A stretch of DNA of 64,000 bases from Saccharopolyspora aridisoli (GCF_004348445.1 NZ_SMKV01000024.1:20272-84271); one strand, 5' to 3'. Counted from the first letter of the stretch, positions 7,528 through 17,022 are shown. A program made the numbers and translations. Notes: a model not told the origin generated them from the letters alone.

Positions 7528-8622
7528 ATGAGGGCAGCGGTGCTGAAGCAGATCGGCGACCCCGAGCTCGACGTGCGCTCCGACGTGGCCACCACCGAGG
7601 TGGGCCCCGACGAGGTGCGCGTGCGAGTCCGGGCGTCGGGCATCTGCCACAGCGACCTGTCGGCCATGAGCGGCGGACTGCCCGCGCTCGCCCCAGGGAT
7701 CATGGGGCATGAGGGTGCCGGTGACGTGATCGCCGCAGGCGCGCGGGTCTCGCATATCCGCGAAGGCGACCGCGTGGTGCTCTCCTTCGTGCCGCCGTGC
7801 AGCCGCTGCGCCGTCTGCCTGAACGGGCAGCCGCACCTGTGCGAGGTGCACACCGTCAACGCCTTCGTCTCGCCCCGCTTCGAGGTCGGTGGCGAGCCCG
7901 CCTTCGGCTTCGCCGGGTGCGGGACCTTCGCCGAAGAGCTCGTGATCCCGTCCGACGCCGCGGTCAAGGTCGACGACGACCTGCCCTACGAGGCCGCGGC
8001 GCTGATCGGTTGCGGCGTGCTGACCGGTGTCGGTGCGGTGCTCAACACCGCGGAGGTCGAGCCCGGGTCCACCGTGGTCGTCATCGGCTGCGGGGGCGTG
8101 GGGATCTCGGTCATCCAGGGCGCCCGGATCGCCGGTGCCTCGCGCATCGTCGCGGTCGACCCCGCGGTGACCAAGCACGAGGCGGCGCTGCGCTTCGGTG
8201 CCACGCACGCCACCACGCCCGACGGGCTGGCCGAGGTTCGCCAAGAGGTCACCGGCGGACGCGGTTTCGACTACGCCTTCGAGGTCGTGGGCCTGGCAGC
8301 GACCATCCGCGCGGCCTACGACGCCGCTCGTCGCGGAGGCACCGCGGTGATCGTCGGGGCCGGAGGCGAGGAGCAGGAGGTCGAGTTCACCGCCCAGGAG
8401 CTGTTCATCAACGACAAGAACATCGTCCCCTCCTTCTACGGTTCGGCCGACCCGCGCCGGGACACCGGCCGCATGGTCGAGCTGTGGCGGGCGGGATTGC
8501 TGGACCTGGAAGGAATGATCAGCCGGCGGCTGGCGCTGGCGGACATCAACGACGGGCTGGCCGCACTGCGCAGCGGGGACAACGCGGTGGTGCGCCAGGT
8601 CGTCACTTTCGACCCGAGGTGA
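7528..8622 (+). CDS. Zinc-dependent alcohol dehydrogenase, first gene of the mce4 operon
   Basis: A 364-residue medium-chain dehydrogenase. Catalytic zinc ligands are Cys40 (SGICHSD) and His61-Glu62 (GHEGAGD); the structural zinc site is Cys91, Cys94, Cys97 and Cys105. The Rossmann motif is GCGGVGISVIQGARIAGA. It resembles the NDMA-dependent/mycothiol-linked alcohol dehydrogenases of actinomycetes. The ATG at 7528 has AGGAG about 8 nt upstream; earlier in-frame starts lack one. It is 7 bp from the SDR gene. Oxidation of a steroid or side-chain alcohol is plausible from context but not shown. Confidence 0.87.
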   Translation: MRAAVLKQIGDPELDVRSDVATTEVGPDEVRVRVRASGICHSDLSAMSGGLPALAPGIMGHEGAGDVIAAGARVSHIREGDRVVLSFVPPCSRCAVCLNGQPHLCEVHTVNAFVSPRFEVGGEPAFGFAGCGTFAEELVIPSDAAVKVDDDLPYEAAALIGCGVLTGVGAVLNTAEVEPGSTVVVIGCGGVGISVIQGARIAGASRIVAVDPAVTKHEAALRFGATHATTPDGLAEVRQEVTGGRGFDYAFEVVGLAATIRAAYDAARRGGTAVIVGAGGEEQEVEFTAQELFINDKNIVPSFYGSADPRRDTGRMVELWRAGLLDLEGMISRRLALADINDGLAALRSGDNAVVRQVVTFDPR

Positions 8623-8629
8623 GGCGCAC

Positions 8630-9514
8630 GTGTCGAGTGTGGACGGGAAGGTAGCGATCGTCACCGGAGCCGGTGCGGGACTGGGGCGCGCAGAAGCGCT
8701 CGCGCTGGCGCGGGCTGGGGCGAACGTCGTGGTCAACGACGTCACCGCCGCGGCGCACGCCGTGGTCTCCGAGATCGAGGAGATCGGCACCAAGGCGGTC
8801 GCCGTCGTCGGCGACGTCTCCGATTCCGATGTCTCCGCCGAGATGATGGCCGCCGCGACCGAACGCCTCGGCGGGCTGCACGTGGTGGTCAACAACGCCG
8901 GGCTGCTGCGCGACCGGATGCTGTTCAAGATGAGCGACCAGGAGTGGGACGACGTGCTGCGGGTGCACCTGCGCGGCCACTTCCTGCTCTCCCGCAACGC
9001 GACCGCGCACTGGCGCCAGGAGTACAAGGACACCGGCGCGACGTACGGCAGCGTCATCAACACCGCCTCCGAGGCGTTCCTGCTCGGCTCGGCGGGACAG
9101 CCCAACTACGCGGCGGCCAAGGGCGGCATCGCCGCGCTGACCGTCTCCACCGCGCGCGCGATGTCGCGAATGGGCGTGCGCGCCAACGCGATTTGCCCGC
9201 GCGCCCGAACCGCGATGACCGAGCAGACCTTCGGCGACGCCCCCGGCGAGGGCGTGGACCCGATGTCGGTCGAGCACGTCGCCCCGCTCGTGGCCTACCT
9301 CGCCGGACCGTCCGCGAAGGACATCAGCGGCCAGGTCTTCGTGGTGCACAGCGGCACCGTCGCGCTGCTCGCGCCGCCCACCATCGAGCAGAAGTTCGCC
9401 GCCCCCGGCGAGCTCTGGACGCAGCAGGACTTGGAGAACGGTCTGGGCCCCTACTTCGCCGGCCGCGATCCCGAGCGCTCCTTCGCCGCCAACGACGTCC
9501 TCTCGATTCCATAA
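8630..9514 (+). CDS. SDR oxidoreductase, 17-beta-hydroxysteroid dehydrogenase-like
   Basis: A 294-residue short-chain dehydrogenase with the cofactor loop TGAGAGLG (12-19), NNAG (88-91) and catalytic Ser147, Tyr160, Lys164. The length and C-terminal extension match the mycobacterial protein encoded just upstream of mce4 (Rv3502c, hsd4A-like), which acts on side-chain beta-hydroxyacyl or 17-hydroxy steroids. It starts at GTG 8630, 7 bp after the dehydrogenase stop. About 100 bp separate it from yrbE4A. Confidence 0.88.
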   Translation: MSSVDGKVAIVTGAGAGLGRAEALALARAGANVVVNDVTAAAHAVVSEIEEIGTKAVAVVGDVSDSDVSAEMMAAATERLGGLHVVVNNAGLLRDRMLFKMSDQEWDDVLRVHLRGHFLLSRNATAHWRQEYKDTGATYGSVINTASEAFLLGSAGQPNYAAAKGGIAALTVSTARAMSRMGVRANAICPRARTAMTEQTFGDAPGEGVDPMSVEHVAPLVAYLAGPSAKDISGQVFVVHSGTVALLAPPTIEQKFAAPGELWTQQDLENGLGPYFAGRDPERSFAANDVLSIP

Positions 9515-9593
9515 CGCGGATCGCGCATCGCCACCCCGCCGGGCTCACAGGCGGTACGCAGAACGTTTCTCGTCAACGAGGCCGGGAGGAAGC

Positions 9594-9620
9594 ATGGGTA
9601 TCCAGGAGCGGCTGCCATGA
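9594..9620 (+). CDS. Possible 8-codon upstream reading frame
   Basis: An ATG with GGGAGGA 3 nt upstream opens a frame encoding MGIQERLP. Its TGA overlaps the yrbE4A ATG (ATGA at 9617-9620). A second ribosome site, AGGAG, sits inside it and serves yrbE4A. It could couple ribosome entry to the mce4 transporter genes, but it may be chance. Confidence 0.3.
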   Translation: MGIQERLP

Positions 9621-10399
9621 GCGCGCCGGTCGCCGGAGTCTCGACGGCCCTCGGCCACGTGGGCAAGATCGCCACGCTGGCCTGGGAAGTCGTGCGCCTC
9701 ACGCCGCGCCGGCCGTTCGCGGTGCGCGAGTGGATCCAGCAGGCGTGGTTCTTCGCCAGCGTCACGATCCTGCCGACCGCTATGGTGGCCATCCCGTTCG
9801 GCGCGGTGATCGCGATGCAGCTGGGTTCGCTGACCCAGCAGATCGGTGCCCAGTCGTTCACCGGCGCGGCCAGCGCGCTGGCGATCCTGCAGCAGGCGAG
9901 CCCGCTGATCACCGCGCTGCTGGTGGCCGGTGCGGGCGGTTCGGCGGTGTGCGCCGACATCGGCGCCCGGTCCATCCGCGAGGAGATCGACGCCATGGAG
10001 GTGCTGGGGATCTCACCGGTCCACCGGCTGATCGTGCCCAGGGTGCTCGGCGCGGTGCTCGTGTCGCTGCTGCTCAACGGCCTGGTCAGCGTCGTCGGCG
10101 TGCTCGGCGGCTACTTCTTCAACGTGATCCTGCAGGGCGGCACGCCAGGCGCCTACCTGGCCAGCTTCAACGCGCTGGCCTCGCTCCCCGACATCTGGGT
10201 CAGCGAGGTCAAGGCCGCCATCTACGGGTTCGTCGCGGGAGTCGTCGCCGCCTACCGGGGGCTCAACCCCGCCGGCGGGCCGAAGGGCGTGGGGGACGCG
10301 GTCAACCAGGCCGTGGTCATCACGTTCCTGCTGCTGTTCATGATCAACCTGCTGGTCACGGGCATCTACTTGCAACTCGTGCCGCCGAAGGGCTTGTGA
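9617..10399 (+). CDS. yrbE4A: Mce4 transporter permease YrbE4A
   Basis: A 260-residue MlaE-family integral membrane protein. Hydrophobic segments include TILPTAMVAIPFGAVIA and, near the end, VITFLLLFMINLLVT; the conserved EEIDAMEVLGISP cytoplasmic segment contacts the ATPase in this family. With YrbE4B it forms the permease of the Mce4 sterol importer. The MceG-type ATPase is not in the window. AGGAG precedes the ATG by 8 nt. It ends 1 bp before yrbE4B. Confidence 0.93.
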   Translation: MSAPVAGVSTALGHVGKIATLAWEVVRLTPRRPFAVREWIQQAWFFASVTILPTAMVAIPFGAVIAMQLGSLTQQIGAQSFTGAASALAILQQASPLITALLVAGAGGSAVCADIGARSIREEIDAMEVLGISPVHRLIVPRVLGAVLVSLLLNGLVSVVGVLGGYFFNVILQGGTPGAYLASFNALASLPDIWVSEVKAAIYGFVAGVVAAYRGLNPAGGPKGVGDAVNQAVVITFLLLFMINLLVTGIYLQLVPPKGL

Positions 10400-10400
10400 G

Positions 10401-11273
10401 ATGGCAGTCCTGGAAACGACACCTCCGCCGACACCGGCCCCGGTGCAGCGCCGCATCGCCAAGGTCGCCTCCCGGCCCGGTGACGTGCTGGCCAACCTCG
10501 GCTGGCAGCTCTCGTTCTACGTGCGGGCCCTGGCGCTGGTGCCGGTCACGCTGACCAAGTACCGCAAGGAGACGATGCGGCTGCTCACCGAGGTCGTCTT
10601 CGGCAGCGGTGCGCTGGCCATCATCGGCGGCACGCTCGGCGTGATGGTCGGCATGACCATGGCCACCGGTGCGGTCGTCGGTCTGCAGGGCTACTCCTCG
10701 CTGAACCAGCTCGGGACCGCCGCGCTCACCGGGTTCATCGCCGCCTACTTCGACACCCGCGAGGTGGCGCCGCTGTCGGCCGGTTTGGCGCTGTCGGCCA
10801 CCGTCGGCTGCGGGTTCACCGCGCAGCTGGGCGCGATGCGCATCTCCGACGAGATCGACGCGCTGGAGGTGATGGGGGTGCGCAGCGTTCCGTACCTGGT
10901 GACCAGTCGGGTCCTGGCCGGTGTCGCCGCCGTCATCCCGCTCTACGTGGTGGGGCTGCTGGGTTCCTACCTGGCGTCGCGGCAGATCACGGTGTGGGTC
11001 TACGGGCAGTCGGCGGGCACCTACGACCACTACTTCCACCTGTTCTTACCGCCGGAGGACGTGCTGTGGTCCTTCGGCAAGGTCATGGTCTTCAGCGTCG
11101 CGGTGATCCTGACCCACTGCTACTACGGCTACACCGCGAGCGGCGGACCGGCCGGGGTGGGCATCGCCGTCGGCCGCGCGGTGCGGACGTCGATCGTGCT
11201 GGTGACCGTGCTCGACTTCTTCTGCAGCCTGGCGATCTGGGGATCGACCACGACGGTTCGGATCGCGGGATGA
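10401..11273 (+). CDS. yrbE4B: Mce4 transporter permease YrbE4B
   Basis: A 290-residue MlaE-family permease, partner of YrbE4A, with the matching DEIDALEVMGVRSVP loop and several hydrophobic spans. Codon 216 (11046-11048) is TTA, very rare in high-GC actinomycetes; it is the only TTA I noticed in the operon. The stop overlaps the mce4A start (ATGA at 11270-11273). Confidence 0.93.
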   Translation: MAVLETTPPPTPAPVQRRIAKVASRPGDVLANLGWQLSFYVRALALVPVTLTKYRKETMRLLTEVVFGSGALAIIGGTLGVMVGMTMATGAVVGLQGYSSLNQLGTAALTGFIAAYFDTREVAPLSAGLALSATVGCGFTAQLGAMRISDEIDALEVMGVRSVPYLVTSRVLAGVAAVIPLYVVGLLGSYLASRQITVWVYGQSAGTYDHYFHLFLPPEDVLWSFGKVMVFSVAVILTHCYYGYTASGGPAGVGIAVGRAVRTSIVLVTVLDFFCSLAIWGSTTTVRIAG

Positions 11274-12616
11274 TCGAAGCGCGCAGCAGACGCCGTTACC
11301 AGGCGATGGGCATCGCGTTCCTGGTCGTCGCCGGGCTTTTCCTGGCGGGCACGATCGGGATGTACAACAAGGCGTTCACCCGGTTCGTCGCGGTGACCGT
11401 GCGCGCCGACACCGCGGGCAACCAGATGATGCCGGGCGCCGACGTCAAGGTGCGCGGTGTCGTGGTCGGCGAGGTGCGGGCCATCGACGCGGGCAAGGGC
11501 CACGCCGACCTGAGGCTGGCGCTGCAACCCGAGGAGGCGGGCATGATCCCGGCCAACGCCTCGGCGCGGCTGCTTCCGAAAACCCTGTTCGGCGAGCGCT
11601 ACGTGGCCCTGGACATCCCGGAGGAAGCGGCCTCGACGACGTTGAGCGCAGGGGACGTCATCCCGCAGGACCGCAGCGCATCGGCGATGGAGATCGAGAA
11701 GGTGCTCGGTGACCTGATGCCGGTGCTGCAGGCGGTGCAGCCGCAGCAGGTCGCCACCACCCTCAACGCCGTCTCGCAGGCGCTGGAAGGACGCGGCGAG
11801 CAGCTCGGCGACACGTTGGTGCAGCTCGACCGCTACTTGCAGGACTTCGACCCGTCGCTGCCGAAGGTCGAATCGGTGATCAGCCGGGTCGACGACGTCG
11901 CCGAGAACTACGCCGACGCGGCACCCGATCTGATGCAGGCGGTCAACGACCTGACCACCACCAGCCGCACCATCGTCGAGCAGCGAAATCAGCTCCAGCA
12001 GATGACCGGAGCGCTGACCAGCGCCAGCGGTGAGATGGACCGGTTCCTGTCGGCCAACGGCAACAACTTCATCCGGCTGGCGGGCACCTCGCGGTCCACC
12101 CTGGAGCTGCTGGCGAAGTACTCGCCGCAATACCCCTGCATGCTCCAGCAGTTCCAGGCGGGCACCAAGAACGCCGATCTCACCTTCGGCAAGGGAACAG
12201 ACACCCCGAACATGGCGCGGATGACCCTGGAGATCACCGGCAGCCGCGGCAAGTACCTGCCCGGTGTGGACGATCCGAAGAACCTGGAGCACCGCGGTCC
12301 GCGCTGCTACCCGTTCGTCGAGGCACCGGAAACGTTCCCGCAGTACCCCCCGGGCGGACCGCTCAACGACGGCTCCACCAAGCCCGAGCCACCGCTGGAC
12401 CGCGATGCGGTGTTCCCGTGGAAGGGGACCGGCGGGGCGCCGGCGTCGACCTCGCCGCAGTCGGCGAGCTCGTCGTTGGCCAACTCCCAGCCCGAGCGCG
12501 ACCTGCTCGCCGCCCTGGTGGCGCCCCGACTGCAGGTCCAGCCCAAGGCGGTTCCGGACTGGACGAGCCTGCTCGTCGGGCCGCTGTTCCGGAACGCGGA
12601 GGTGACCGTGCGATGA
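11270..12616 (+). CDS. mce4A: Mce4A substrate-binding protein
   Basis: A 448-residue MCE/MlaD protein. An N-terminal membrane anchor (about 12-30) is followed by the MCE domain (about 38-115, with GADVKVRGVVVGEV), a long helical region rich in Gln and Asp, and a Pro/Ser-rich tail. Six Mce proteins are thought to form a tube delivering cholesterol to the YrbE permease. The ATG overlaps the yrbE4B stop and the end overlaps mce4B, so translation is coupled. Confidence 0.93.
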   Translation: MIEARSRRRYQAMGIAFLVVAGLFLAGTIGMYNKAFTRFVAVTVRADTAGNQMMPGADVKVRGVVVGEVRAIDAGKGHADLRLALQPEEAGMIPANASARLLPKTLFGERYVALDIPEEAASTTLSAGDVIPQDRSASAMEIEKVLGDLMPVLQAVQPQQVATTLNAVSQALEGRGEQLGDTLVQLDRYLQDFDPSLPKVESVISRVDDVAENYADAAPDLMQAVNDLTTTSRTIVEQRNQLQQMTGALTSASGEMDRFLSANGNNFIRLAGTSRSTLELLAKYSPQYPCMLQQFQAGTKNADLTFGKGTDTPNMARMTLEITGSRGKYLPGVDDPKNLEHRGPRCYPFVEAPETFPQYPPGGPLNDGSTKPEPPLDRDAVFPWKGTGGAPASTSPQSASSSLANSQPERDLLAALVAPRLQVQPKAVPDWTSLLVGPLFRNAEVTVR

Positions 12617-13644
12617 GGTCGATCACCGCACCGCTGATCAAGCTGATCGTCTTCGTGGCGGTCACGCTGACCCTGACCGGGATCCTGGTGTCCACCATCG
12701 CCGCCAACTCCTCCGGTGACGCTCACGAGTACACAGCGCGCTTCGCCGATGCCTCCGGTCTCGGTGAGGGCGACGACGTGCGCATCGCCGGGGTCAAGGT
12801 CGGCAGGGTCACCGATCTCGAAGTCGATGCCGACGACCAAGCCCTGGTGCGCTTCGACGTCGACAGCGCCCGGGAGCTGCCGCGCGATGCCCAGGCCACC
12901 GTGAAGTTCCGCAACATCGCGGGCCAGCGCTACCTCGCGCTCGACGCGCCGCTGCGCGATCCGGCCGACGTCCTGCGGCCCGGCGGGGAGATTCCACTGG
13001 AGCGCACCCACCCGGCGCTGAACCTCACCGCCCTGTTCAACGGCTTCAAACCGCTGTTCCAGGCCCTGAACCCGGAGGACGTCAACCAGCTCTCGGGTGA
13101 GCTGGTGAAGGTGCTGCAGGGCGAGGGCGGAACGGTCGACAGCCTGCTGGCGCACACCGCGTCGCTGACCGGGACGCTGGCGAAGAAGGACGAGGTCATC
13201 GGCCAGGTCATCGACAACCTCAACGCCGTCCTGGGCAACGTCAACGAACGCGGTCCGCAACTGGCCGAACTCATCGACGCGCTGCAACGGCTGACCACCG
13301 GGCTCGCCGAGCAGCGCAAGCCGGTCGGCGAGGCAATCGGCGCCCTCGACGAGCTGACCAACACCACCGCCGGGCTCGTCGAGCAGGCCAGACCGCCGCT
13401 GCAGCAGGACATCGCTGCGCTGCGCGACGTCACCGGGCTGCTCAACGAGGAACTACCGCTGCTGGACCACACGCTGCAGACCATGCCGGGGCGGCTGGAC
13501 CGGCTGACCCGGACCGTCAGCTACGGCGGCTGGTTCAACTACTACTCGTGCCAGGTCACCGGCAACATCCGCATCGACCAGCTCAACATCAACGTCCCGC
13601 TCCTGCCCGTGCCGACGACCCAGTTGCCGGAGAGATGCCGATGA
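12613..13644 (+). CDS. mce4B: Mce4B substrate-binding protein
   Basis: A 343-residue MCE-family protein with an N-terminal anchor (about 7-28), an MCE domain (about 38-115, GDDVRIAGVKVGRV) and a long coiled helical region. The C-terminus has a short Tyr/Cys segment (FNYYSCQ) typical of MceB/C proteins. ATGA overlaps join it to mce4A and mce4C. Its role is as a ring subunit of the Mce4 sterol import complex. Confidence 0.92.
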   Translation: MRSITAPLIKLIVFVAVTLTLTGILVSTIAANSSGDAHEYTARFADASGLGEGDDVRIAGVKVGRVTDLEVDADDQALVRFDVDSARELPRDAQATVKFRNIAGQRYLALDAPLRDPADVLRPGGEIPLERTHPALNLTALFNGFKPLFQALNPEDVNQLSGELVKVLQGEGGTVDSLLAHTASLTGTLAKKDEVIGQVIDNLNAVLGNVNERGPQLAELIDALQRLTTGLAEQRKPVGEAIGALDELTNTTAGLVEQARPPLQQDIAALRDVTGLLNEELPLLDHTLQTMPGRLDRLTRTVSYGGWFNYYSCQVTGNIRIDQLNINVPLLPVPTTQLPERCR

Positions 13645-14654
13645 AACCACTACGGGCCCGCAACCAGGTCACCGTCGGCCTCGTCACGATCGCGCTGCTG
13701 GTGGTCGGGACCTTGACGGCGTTCTCCGCCAAGGACCTGCCGCTGATCGGCTCCGGCAACTCCTACTCGGCCTACTTCGCCGAATCCGCCGGGTTGGAGC
13801 CGGGGAACGAGGTGCAGATCGCCGGGGTGCAGGTCGGCGAGGTCGACGACGTGTCGCTGGAGGGCAACCGCGTGCTGGTGTCGTTCACAGTGGACGGGCG
13901 TGAGATCGGCGATCGCACCAGCGCCGACATCCAGATCAAGACGCTGCTCGGCGAGAAGTTCGTCGGCCTGCGACCGGCAGGCGACGAGGAGCTGTCCGAA
14001 CCGATCCCGGTGCGCAACACCAGTTCTCCGTTCGACATCCCCGACGCCATCGACCAGCTGACGCAGACCACCGGGCAGCTCGACAGCGGCAAGCTCGCCG
14101 AGAGCTTCCGGGTCATGTCCGACACCATGCGCGGCGCGCCGCAGCACATGGACCAGGCCGTCACCGGTCTGTCCCAGCTCTCGCAGACCATCGCCTCCCG
14201 GGACCAGCAGCTCGCCGAGCTGATGCACAACGCCAGCAACGTCTCGGGCATCGTCGCCGACCGCGACCAGCAGGTCAGCAAGCTCGTCTCCGACGGCAAC
14301 CTGCTGCTGTCGGAGGTGCAGGCCCGCAAGCAGGCGATCAGCGGACTGCTGGTGGGCACCGAGAGCCTGTCGCGGCAGCTGCGCGGCCTGGTGGCCGACA
14401 ACCAGGAGCAGGTGAAGCCCGCCCTCGACCAGCTCGACCAGCTCACCGCGATGCTCAAGCGCAACCAGGACAACCTGAACAGGGCCATCGGCGCGCTCCA
14501 GCCCTACGTGCGCGGCTTCAACAACACGATCAGCAACGGCCGCTGGTTCGAGGGCTACTTCTGCGGTCTGCTGCCGCCGCCGATCCACGCCGGTCCGATC
14601 CAGACCAACACCCCCGAGTGCGAACTCCCGGTTCCCGAGGGAGGCGGCCGATGA
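13641..14654 (+). CDS. mce4C: Mce4C substrate-binding protein
   Basis: A 337-residue MCE-family protein with a hydrophobic anchor (about 10-26), an MCE domain (GNEVQIAGVQVGEV) and a coiled helical region ending in WFEGYFCGL. Two ATGs lie two codons apart; the second (13641) was chosen because GGAGAG lies 7 nt upstream and its ATGA overlaps the mce4B stop. It overlaps mce4D likewise. Confidence 0.91.
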   Translation: MKPLRARNQVTVGLVTIALLVVGTLTAFSAKDLPLIGSGNSYSAYFAESAGLEPGNEVQIAGVQVGEVDDVSLEGNRVLVSFTVDGREIGDRTSADIQIKTLLGEKFVGLRPAGDEELSEPIPVRNTSSPFDIPDAIDQLTQTTGQLDSGKLAESFRVMSDTMRGAPQHMDQAVTGLSQLSQTIASRDQQLAELMHNASNVSGIVADRDQQVSKLVSDGNLLLSEVQARKQAISGLLVGTESLSRQLRGLVADNQEQVKPALDQLDQLTAMLKRNQDNLNRAIGALQPYVRGFNNTISNGRWFEGYFCGLLPPPIHAGPIQTNTPECELPVPEGGGR

Positions 14655-15856
14655 GCAGGCTCACCCGCACGATCGCGGTGCTGTGCGCGCTGGCACTGGT
14701 CACCACCGGAGCGCTGTGGTGGACGCTGTCGGCCAGCGGCACCACCATCACCGCCTACTTCGACAAGGCCGTCGGCCTCTACGCCGGTTCCAGCGTGCGG
14801 GTGCTCGGCGTCAAGGTCGGACAGATCGATGCCGTGACGCCCGAAGGGCCGGTGGTGCGGGTCGACATGCACGTCGACGACGGGGTGAGCATCCCCGCCG
14901 ACGCCAACGCCGTGGTCGTCGCACCCAGCCTGGTCAGCGACCGCTACGTGCAGCTCACGCCGGCCTACACGCAGGGCGAGGTGATGGCCTCCGGTGCGGT
15001 CCTCGACCGCAAGCGCACCGCGACCCCCGCCGAGCTCGACGAGCTCTACAAGAGCGTCAACGCCCTGTCCACCGCGCTCGGCCCGGACGGGGCCAACCGC
15101 GAAGGCGCGCTCAACGACGTCGTCAACACCACAGCGGCCACAGTGGACGGGAACGGCCAGGACCTCAACACCACGATCAAGCGGCTCGGCGAGCTCTCCA
15201 CGACCCTGTCGGAGAACCAGGGCGACCTGTTCGCCACGGTGGACAACCTCAACCGGTTCACCGGCACGCTCGCCCAGAGCGATGAGCAGATCCGCGAGCT
15301 CTACGGGCGGATGGCTGACACGACCGGCTACCTGGCCTCCGAGCGCGAGCAGCTGGGCACCTCGCTGCACTCGCTGGCCATCGCGCTCGACGACGTCCAG
15401 CGGTTCGTCCACGACAACCGCGACCACATGTCCTCCAACGTCCGCAACCTCACCGGCGTCACCCGGGCGCTGGTCGACCAGCGGGAAGCGCTGGCCGAGG
15501 TGCTGGACCTGATGCCGCTGGCGACGACCAACTTCATCAACGCCTACGACTCGGCGTCCGGCAGCGTGGCCTCGCGCTGGAACCCGCAGGAGCTCGCGCA
15601 ACCGCCGATCCTGCTGGTGTGCAGGCTGATCGCCAACGTCACACCGCTTCCAGAGCCCATCCCGCAATCGCTGCGCGACACCTGCGAGGAGCTCAACCCC
15701 GTCGTCGAGGGCCTGGCGCCGCTGCCGTCGGTCGCCGACGTGCTCGGCAAGCTCCAGACCGGCTCGGGTGACGTACCGGACCAGCTCGGCAAGGGCGAGA
15801 ACCCGGTGCCGCTGCCGCTGGTGGACGCGATGAAGCGAGGGGCGGGGACGCCATGA
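14651..15856 (+). CDS. mce4D: Mce4D substrate-binding protein
   Basis: A 401-residue MCE-family protein. It has a signal/anchor segment at about 9-26, an MCE domain (SSVRVLGVKVGQI) and a long helical part, and ends in a Leu/Pro-rich tail. The ATG at 14651 overlaps the mce4C stop; a start 11 codons earlier lies inside mce4C and is less likely. It is coupled to mce4E by an ATGA overlap. Confidence 0.92.
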   Translation: MSRLTRTIAVLCALALVTTGALWWTLSASGTTITAYFDKAVGLYAGSSVRVLGVKVGQIDAVTPEGPVVRVDMHVDDGVSIPADANAVVVAPSLVSDRYVQLTPAYTQGEVMASGAVLDRKRTATPAELDELYKSVNALSTALGPDGANREGALNDVVNTTAATVDGNGQDLNTTIKRLGELSTTLSENQGDLFATVDNLNRFTGTLAQSDEQIRELYGRMADTTGYLASEREQLGTSLHSLAIALDDVQRFVHDNRDHMSSNVRNLTGVTRALVDQREALAEVLDLMPLATTNFINAYDSASGSVASRWNPQELAQPPILLVCRLIANVTPLPEPIPQSLRDTCEELNPVVEGLAPLPSVADVLGKLQTGSGDVPDQLGKGENPVPLPLVDAMKRGAGTP

Positions 15857-17022
15857 CGGCCAGGCGGTGCGCGCTGCTGGCAGGTTCCCTGTCGCTGCTG
15901 CTGGTGTCCGGTTGCGGCCCAGCCGGTTTCACCGGTCTCTACAACACGCCGCTGCCCGGTGGCGCCGAGCTCGGCGACCACCCCTACGCGGTGACCGCGC
16001 ACTTCCACGACGTGCTGGACCTGGTGCCGCAGGCCAGCGTGAAGGTCAACGACGTGGCCGTGGGACGCATCGACCGCATCGACCTCAGCGCCGACAACAC
16101 GACCGCGATGGTGACCCTGCGGGTCAACGGCGACGTGCGGTTGCCCGCCAACGCCTACGCGCGGCTGCGCCAGTCGAGCCTGCTGGGGGAGAAGTTCGTC
16201 GAACTAGCACCACCGCCGGACAACGCCACCGGCGAGCTCGCTGAGGGCGCGGTGATCCCGCTGGACCGCACCAACCGCAACCCGCAGATCGAAGAGGTGC
16301 TCGGCGCGGTGTCGCTGCTGCTCAACGGTGGTGGCATCGAGCAGCTGCAGACCATCGTGCAGGAGCTCAACAAGGCGTTCACCGGCAACGAGGAGGAGAT
16401 CCGCTCGCTGCTGGGCAACGTCAACGACGTGGTCACCCGGCTCGACGGCCAGCGCGGCGAGATCACCAAGGCGCTCGACGGTCTCACCCGGCTTTCGGCG
16501 AACCTGCGCGAGCAGACCGGCAACATCAACACCTCCCTCGACGGGCTCTCCCCCGGTTTGCGCGAGATCGAGGCCCAGCGGGGTCAGCTGGTCGGGATGC
16601 TGCAATCGCTGGACAAGCTCTCCGGCACGGCTACCCGCACCGTCGAGGCCAGCCGCGAGGACCTGGTGGCCGACCTGCACGCGCTCGCTCCGACGCTGCA
16701 GCAGCTCGCCAAGACCGGCACCGATCTGCCCAAGGCGATGGCGTTCCTGTCGACCTACCCCTTCCCGGAGTACGCGATGGTCCCGCTCAAGGGCGACTTC
16801 GTGAACACCGACGTGCTCATCGACCTGGACCTGTCCGCGCTCTACGAGAACTTCGCGCGGTCCTCCGGGCCGCCCATCCCGATCCCCGGGCTCTCCGACT
16901 CCGGGCAGTCCGGGGCCAACATCCCGCTGCCGCCTGGCGCACCAGCGCTGCCGCCGCTGCCGATCCCCGGAACGCAGCCGGACGGCGGGTTGATGCCGGG
17001 ACGGTCCGGAGGAGGTTCCTGA
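15853..17022 (+). CDS. mce4E: Mce4E lipoprotein (LprN-like)
   Basis: A 389-residue MCE-family protein and the single lipoprotein of the set: positively charged N-terminus, hydrophobic core and lipobox LVSGC with Cys21. The MCE domain (about 48-125) and helical region follow, then a Pro-rich C-terminus. Mce E-position proteins are lipoproteins in all mce operons, which fits. It overlaps mce4D by 4 bp and mce4F by 1 bp. Confidence 0.93.
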   Translation: MTARRCALLAGSLSLLLVSGCGPAGFTGLYNTPLPGGAELGDHPYAVTAHFHDVLDLVPQASVKVNDVAVGRIDRIDLSADNTTAMVTLRVNGDVRLPANAYARLRQSSLLGEKFVELAPPPDNATGELAEGAVIPLDRTNRNPQIEEVLGAVSLLLNGGGIEQLQTIVQELNKAFTGNEEEIRSLLGNVNDVVTRLDGQRGEITKALDGLTRLSANLREQTGNINTSLDGLSPGLREIEAQRGQLVGMLQSLDKLSGTATRTVEASREDLVADLHALAPTLQQLAKTGTDLPKAMAFLSTYPFPEYAMVPLKGDFVNTDVLIDLDLSALYENFARSSGPPIPIPGLSDSGQSGANIPLPPGAPALPPLPIPGTQPDGGLMPGRSGGGS

